Source: Syntrophus sp. (in: bacteria) | GTDB lineage: Bacteria; Desulfobacterota; Syntrophia; Syntrophales; UBA5619 | Assembly (NCBI GenBank): GCA_013824905.1 | Contig: PNOO01000096.1 | Coordinates: 1-8,823 of the forward strand | Direction: 5' to 3' | Length of the DNA: 8,823 nucleotides | Part shown: positions 6,061 to 8,823 of the stretch, one piece after another | Numbering within the stretch: position 1 is the stretch's first letter | How the letters are laid out: each line of letters begins with the position of its first letter | Position numbers and translations under genes: made by a program | Notes under the pieces: generated by a model | Seen by the model: only the letters and a program-made list of their open reading frames with translations | Told to the model about the DNA's origin: nothing | Database searches by the model: none

Positions 6061-6966
6061 ATGGAAGAGCAACTATTCGGACCGGTCCGCTTTCTTCCCG
6101 GTGAAAATCGTGGACGTTATCCTTACTGCAATTCACTCTATGTTGAGGGTGCCGGTATTCTCATCGATCCGGCTTCCAATCGGGAAAGACTCATCCGACT
6201 CCGAGCCGAACAGGGTGTAAAAATGGTCTGGCTTAGCCACTGGCATGAGGACCACTTCATGCATCTTGACCTCTTCGATGACCTCCCCCTCTGGGCATCT
6301 CCACTGGATGCGCCGCCTCTTGCTTGTCTTTCAACCTTCCTTAAATGGTATGGATTTTCCGATGAGGAGAAGCGCTTCTGGAGTCCGATTCTCAGCGATC
6401 AGTTTCATTTCAGACCTCGGCAACCGTCCCGTCATCTCATCGGCGGCGAAACAATCAACCTCGGTCTACTCTCGGTAGACATCATCGCAACCCCCGGTCA
6501 CACCCCCGGGCACCTGGCCTTCTTCTTCCGGGAACCATCCTTGCTTTTTGCCGGAGATTACGATCTTACACGTTTCGGGCCTTGGTATGGCGATCTCTTT
6601 TCCAGTATCGATCAGACGCGGGCTTCCATTAGCCTCCTTCAGAAGATACCCGCCCGGATTGTCATAACCGGCCATGAAACCGGAATCTTCATGCAGCCTT
6701 TCAATGGGCTCTGGGAGCGATACGGCGCGGTCGTCAGTGAAAGGGAAGAGAAGCTCCTTACGATTCTGGAAGAACCGGAAACTCTGGAAGCGATCGTCGA
6801 GTCATGGATCATCTATGGGAAGCCGCGAAACCCGAAGGAGTTTTTTGCCTTCGGAGAACGAGCCCATATGAAAAAGCACTTGGACGATCTCCTTAAACGC
6901 GGTATTGTCGTCAATAAAGACGGCCACTTTAGAAAAAAATACCCTTCTTCTGGTTTCAGGGCGTAA
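6061..6966 (+). CDS. Metallo-beta-lactamase-fold hydrolase with C-terminal winged-helix-like segment
   Basis: A 301-aa cytosolic protein of the MBL superfamily. The full metal-ligand set is present: HWHEDH (H60, H62, D64, H65), H147 in ATPGHTPGH, D166 in FAGDYD, and H205 in ITGHE. A dinuclear zinc or iron site is expected. Residues about 225-295, helical then ending in a hairpin-like GIVVNKDGHFRKK, resemble the small C-terminal domain of LACTB2-like hydrolases. The substrate cannot be read from the sequence; thioester, lactone or RNA are all possible. The ATG at 6061 is chosen because the in-frame ATG at 6010 lies inside the -10 box, and the GTG at 6028 would leave only about 10 nt of leader. 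The Shine-Dalgarno at 6061 is weak. The gene overlaps the convergent DUF362 gene by 11 bp. Confidence 0.9.
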   Translation: MEEQLFGPVRFLPGENRGRYPYCNSLYVEGAGILIDPASNRERLIRLRAEQGVKMVWLSHWHEDHFMHLDLFDDLPLWASPLDAPPLACLSTFLKWYGFSDEEKRFWSPILSDQFHFRPRQPSRHLIGGETINLGLLSVDIIATPGHTPGHLAFFFREPSLLFAGDYDLTRFGPWYGDLFSSIDQTRASISLLQKIPARIVITGHETGIFMQPFNGLWERYGAVVSEREEKLLTILEEPETLEAIVESWIIYGKPRNPKEFFAFGERAHMKKHLDDLLKRGIVVNKDGHFRKKYPSSGFRA

Positions 6967-7963
6967 ATCCGATCTCCCGGGCAAACTCGAACTGTCTTGG
7001 CCACGGCAGTCCAGGATGGGCAAGGTCAAAGGGCTCTGTACCGATCTGACGGAGTGAAACCTCATCAACGGTCAGAGGGTGGCTGCCGCCGATAAATCCG
7101 TAATCCATTGCAATGACGGGGTGCTTCCCTTCAAGGCAATCGCACTCTGCAGTGATGTTCAGAAGGGCGTTTATGACCATTGTCTTCTTGCTGATCTCTT
7201 TCCAGATTGCCGCCGCCGTTTCCACAAGCCTCTCCTGAAAGATCTTCACATCCGTCCCCCAGAAGATCTTTAAGGCCATCTGCGGGCAGAGAGCGATACA
7301 TTGGGAACACCCGATGCAGGTCTTTAAGTCGTATATCGGTTCGGCTTCCGATGGGAGGACGGCCGCACCGGTCGGGCATACCTCGACGCAAAGACCACAG
7401 CGGGTACATTTCCCGAAGATCAGACGGGGATGGGCATCCGCATGCATACGTTGCTTCTGAGCACGGGAGGCAAATCCCATCGAGATATTCTTGATAGCGC
7501 CGCCGAATGACGATTCAATGTGTCCCTTGAAATGAGAAAAGATCACGAATCCATCGGCTTTCCGGATGATCCCGCCCACCTGAACCGTAGGAAAGTGTCT
7601 ATAACCGGAAGGGATTTCCAGGACATCGCGGCCATCCATGCCGTCTCCGATCAGGACGGGGCAGCCGAGATAGGCCTCTGTGAAGCCATGGTCCTCTGCC
7701 GTCCTCAGACTGTCCGCAGCAGTCCGGCGGCCTCCGGAATACAGGACGGTGGTATCGAAGACAAAGGGCTTGATTCCTGATTCCAGGAGCCACCTGACGA
7801 TTTCTCGGGTATAGAGTGGAGACAGAAATCCCTCATTCCCCCTCTCTCCCCAGTGGATTTTGACTCCCACCGTATCTCCGGAGTTATAGGGTTTCATCAT
7901 ACCATCCAGCAGGCGGTGTAGTGTTTCAGGGGTGTGGCCGGAAACCTGTAGAATATCGGACAT
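6956..7963 (-). CDS. DUF362 protein with 2x[4Fe-4S] ferredoxin domain
   Basis: A 335-aa iron-sulfur protein. Residues about 1-180 and 270-335 form the DUF362 fold: VGVKIHWGERGN, FSHFKGHIESSFGGAIKNIS (143-162), and a C-terminal ECDC-containing segment (273-276) followed by IAMDYGF and SHPLTVDEVS. Inserted is a bacterial ferredoxin domain with two complete cluster motifs, C186-x2-C189-x2-C192-x3-C196-P and C216-x2-C219-x2-C222-x3-C226-P. These proteins are common in anaerobes, but their substrate is not established; an electron-transfer role is inferred. The ATG at 7963 has GAGG 6 nt upstream (7973-7970). A longer frame from a TTG at 8014 has no ribosome-binding site and would overlap the preceding gene by 29 bp. 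The gap to the upstream gene is 22 bp, so the two are probably cotranscribed. No T-tract terminator is seen downstream. Confidence 0.9.
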   Translation of the reverse strand: MSDILQVSGHTPETLHRLLDGMMKPYNSGDTVGVKIHWGERGNEGFLSPLYTREIVRWLLESGIKPFVFDTTVLYSGGRRTAADSLRTAEDHGFTEAYLGCPVLIGDGMDGRDVLEIPSGYRHFPTVQVGGIIRKADGFVIFSHFKGHIESSFGGAIKNISMGFASRAQKQRMHADAHPRLIFGKCTRCGLCVEVCPTGAAVLPSEAEPIYDLKTCIGCSQCIALCPQMALKIFWGTDVKIFQERLVETAAAIWKEISKKTMVINALLNITAECDCLEGKHPVIAMDYGFIGGSHPLTVDEVSLRQIGTEPFDLAHPGLPWPRQFEFAREIGFTP

Positions 7964-7985
7964 GGGCAACCTCATAAGCAAGTTT

Positions 7986-8823
7986 TTAGTCAGCTCTTTT
8001 TTCAATTTGTTCAATCAGATCGTTAAAAAGAAATTGGTGCCAAGGTAAAAAGGCATACCAATATACCCTTCCGAAAAAACCCTGTGGCTGATAGTGGGCA
8101 ATAATAGAAAGTCTTCTTTCTGAACCTTCATCATCGATTTTAAATTCCAGCCACGCCTTTCCCGGCAATTTCATCTCTGCACGAAGCAAAAGGCGGGCGT
8201 CTTTTTGCAAATCCTCAACGCGCCAGTAATCGATGACGTCATTGATCCTCAGGTGGGTCCGGCTTTTTCTTCCCCTCGCTGTTCCGACACCCAACAGGAT
8301 TTTGTCAACTACTCCCCGCAAACGCCATACCCAGTTATTCGAAAACCAGCCTTCATTTCCACCAATTGTACAGATACATCTATAAAGTGACGAGGCCCCT
8401 TTTTTTGTATACAGGGTATAGGTGTTCGTATACCGGGGGCCGCCTTTGAGTTCGATCAGCTTCAGCGCTAATTCATGGGCCGGCGGATATGCATCCGACC
8501 AGCGGGTATGAATCCTGTCCTGTTCTTCCCGGTTCATTGCTCGGATGATGGCTTCTTTATAGCTCAATGGTTCAAAAGGCAAGTATTGCCGTATGGTATC
8601 ATTCTGACAGATCACTTCATTTTTCAGACCTTCCATCAGCGAGCGAGTGATGGGAGCAGGGATGGGAGTAAGTAGACTCCCAATATAAGAATACAAAGGA
8701 AGGTAAGAAAAGAAAGGGATGAATAATCTCTTCTTGTTCAGCAGGTCTGTTCGTATATTCAACATCTCAAAATAACTTAATATATCTTTTCCTCCAATGT
8801 CGAAAGATCCTCCTGCAGTGGCA
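7986..8823 (-). CDS. SDR/NAD(P)-binding protein with C-terminal DUF2867, N-terminal part outside the window
   Basis: A 278-residue fragment open to the right edge. The ATG at 8765 is internal: the 19 codons before it (GGSFDIGGKDILSYFE) continue the late part of an atypical short-chain dehydrogenase fold, where FDIGG-x-D-x-L-x-Y is a standard motif. Residues about 40-95 complete that half (LLTPIPAPITRSLMEGLKNE, PFEPLSYKEAI). From about 108 on is DUF2867, with GGNEGWFSNNWVWRLRG, DYWRVE, AEMKLPGKAWLEF and a terminal FGRVYWYAFLPWHQFLF. Full-length relatives are roughly 480-500 aa with an NAD(P)-binding Rossmann fold at the N terminus, which lies outside here, so coenzyme binding cannot be checked. 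They are annotated as epimerase- or complex-I-NDUFA9-like; the reaction is unknown. The stop is TAA at 7988-7986. Confidence 0.88.
   Translation of the reverse strand, partial: ATAGGSFDIGGKDILSYFEMLNIRTDLLNKKRLFIPFFSYLPLYSYIGSLLTPIPAPITRSLMEGLKNEVICQNDTIRQYLPFEPLSYKEAIIRAMNREEQDRIHTRWSDAYPPAHELALKLIELKGGPRYTNTYTLYTKKGASSLYRCICTIGGNEGWFSNNWVWRLRGVVDKILLGVGTARGRKSRTHLRINDVIDYWRVEDLQKDARLLLRAEMKLPGKAWLEFKIDDEGSERRLSIIAHYQPQGFFGRVYWYAFLPWHQFLFNDLIEQIEKRAD

Noticed and set aside
6956..8014. A longer DUF362 frame starting at the TTG at 8014
   Set aside because: It has no ribosome-binding site and overlaps the upstream gene by 29 bp. The ATG at 7963 has GAGG at good spacing.

Overview
The window looks like ordinary chromosomal DNA from an anaerobic bacterium of the Deltaproteobacteria (Desulfobacterota), most like a syntroph or sulfate reducer such as the Syntrophales. 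This is inferred from three things: a homolog of the isopropylmalate/Re-citrate synthase group, a DUF362 protein carrying a 2x[4Fe-4S] ferredoxin domain, and base composition near balance. No transposase, integrase, CRISPR array, tRNA or rRNA was found.

Layout, left to right. The plus strand opens with aspS (aspartyl-tRNA synthetase, 5' end outside the window). A 295-bp gap follows, holding a good sigma70-type promoter, a structured leader and a clean intrinsic terminator. Next is a 629-aa HMGL-family acyl-CoA condensing enzyme (Re-citrate synthase-like) with an unusual C-terminal Cache/PDC sensor-like domain, ending in its own terminator. The minus strand then carries a UvrD/Rep-type DNA helicase. 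Its promoter lies back to back with a near-perfect promoter driving a plus-strand metallo-beta-lactamase-fold hydrolase. That hydrolase overlaps, tail to tail by 11 bp, a minus-strand pair: a DUF362/ferredoxin protein and, upstream of it and running off the right edge, the C-terminal part of an SDR-DUF2867 protein.

Functionally these are separate units: translation (AspRS), central carbon or amino-acid entry (condensing enzyme), DNA repair (helicase), an uncharacterised hydrolase, and an uncharacterised redox pair. The most unusual element is the condensing enzyme. It combines a soluble sensor-like domain, which keeps much of the residue spacing of amino-acid-binding dCache domains, with a long leader that places an intrinsic terminator 47 bp before the start codon. 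Together these suggest feedback control at both the protein and RNA levels, a hypothesis the sequence supports but does not prove.
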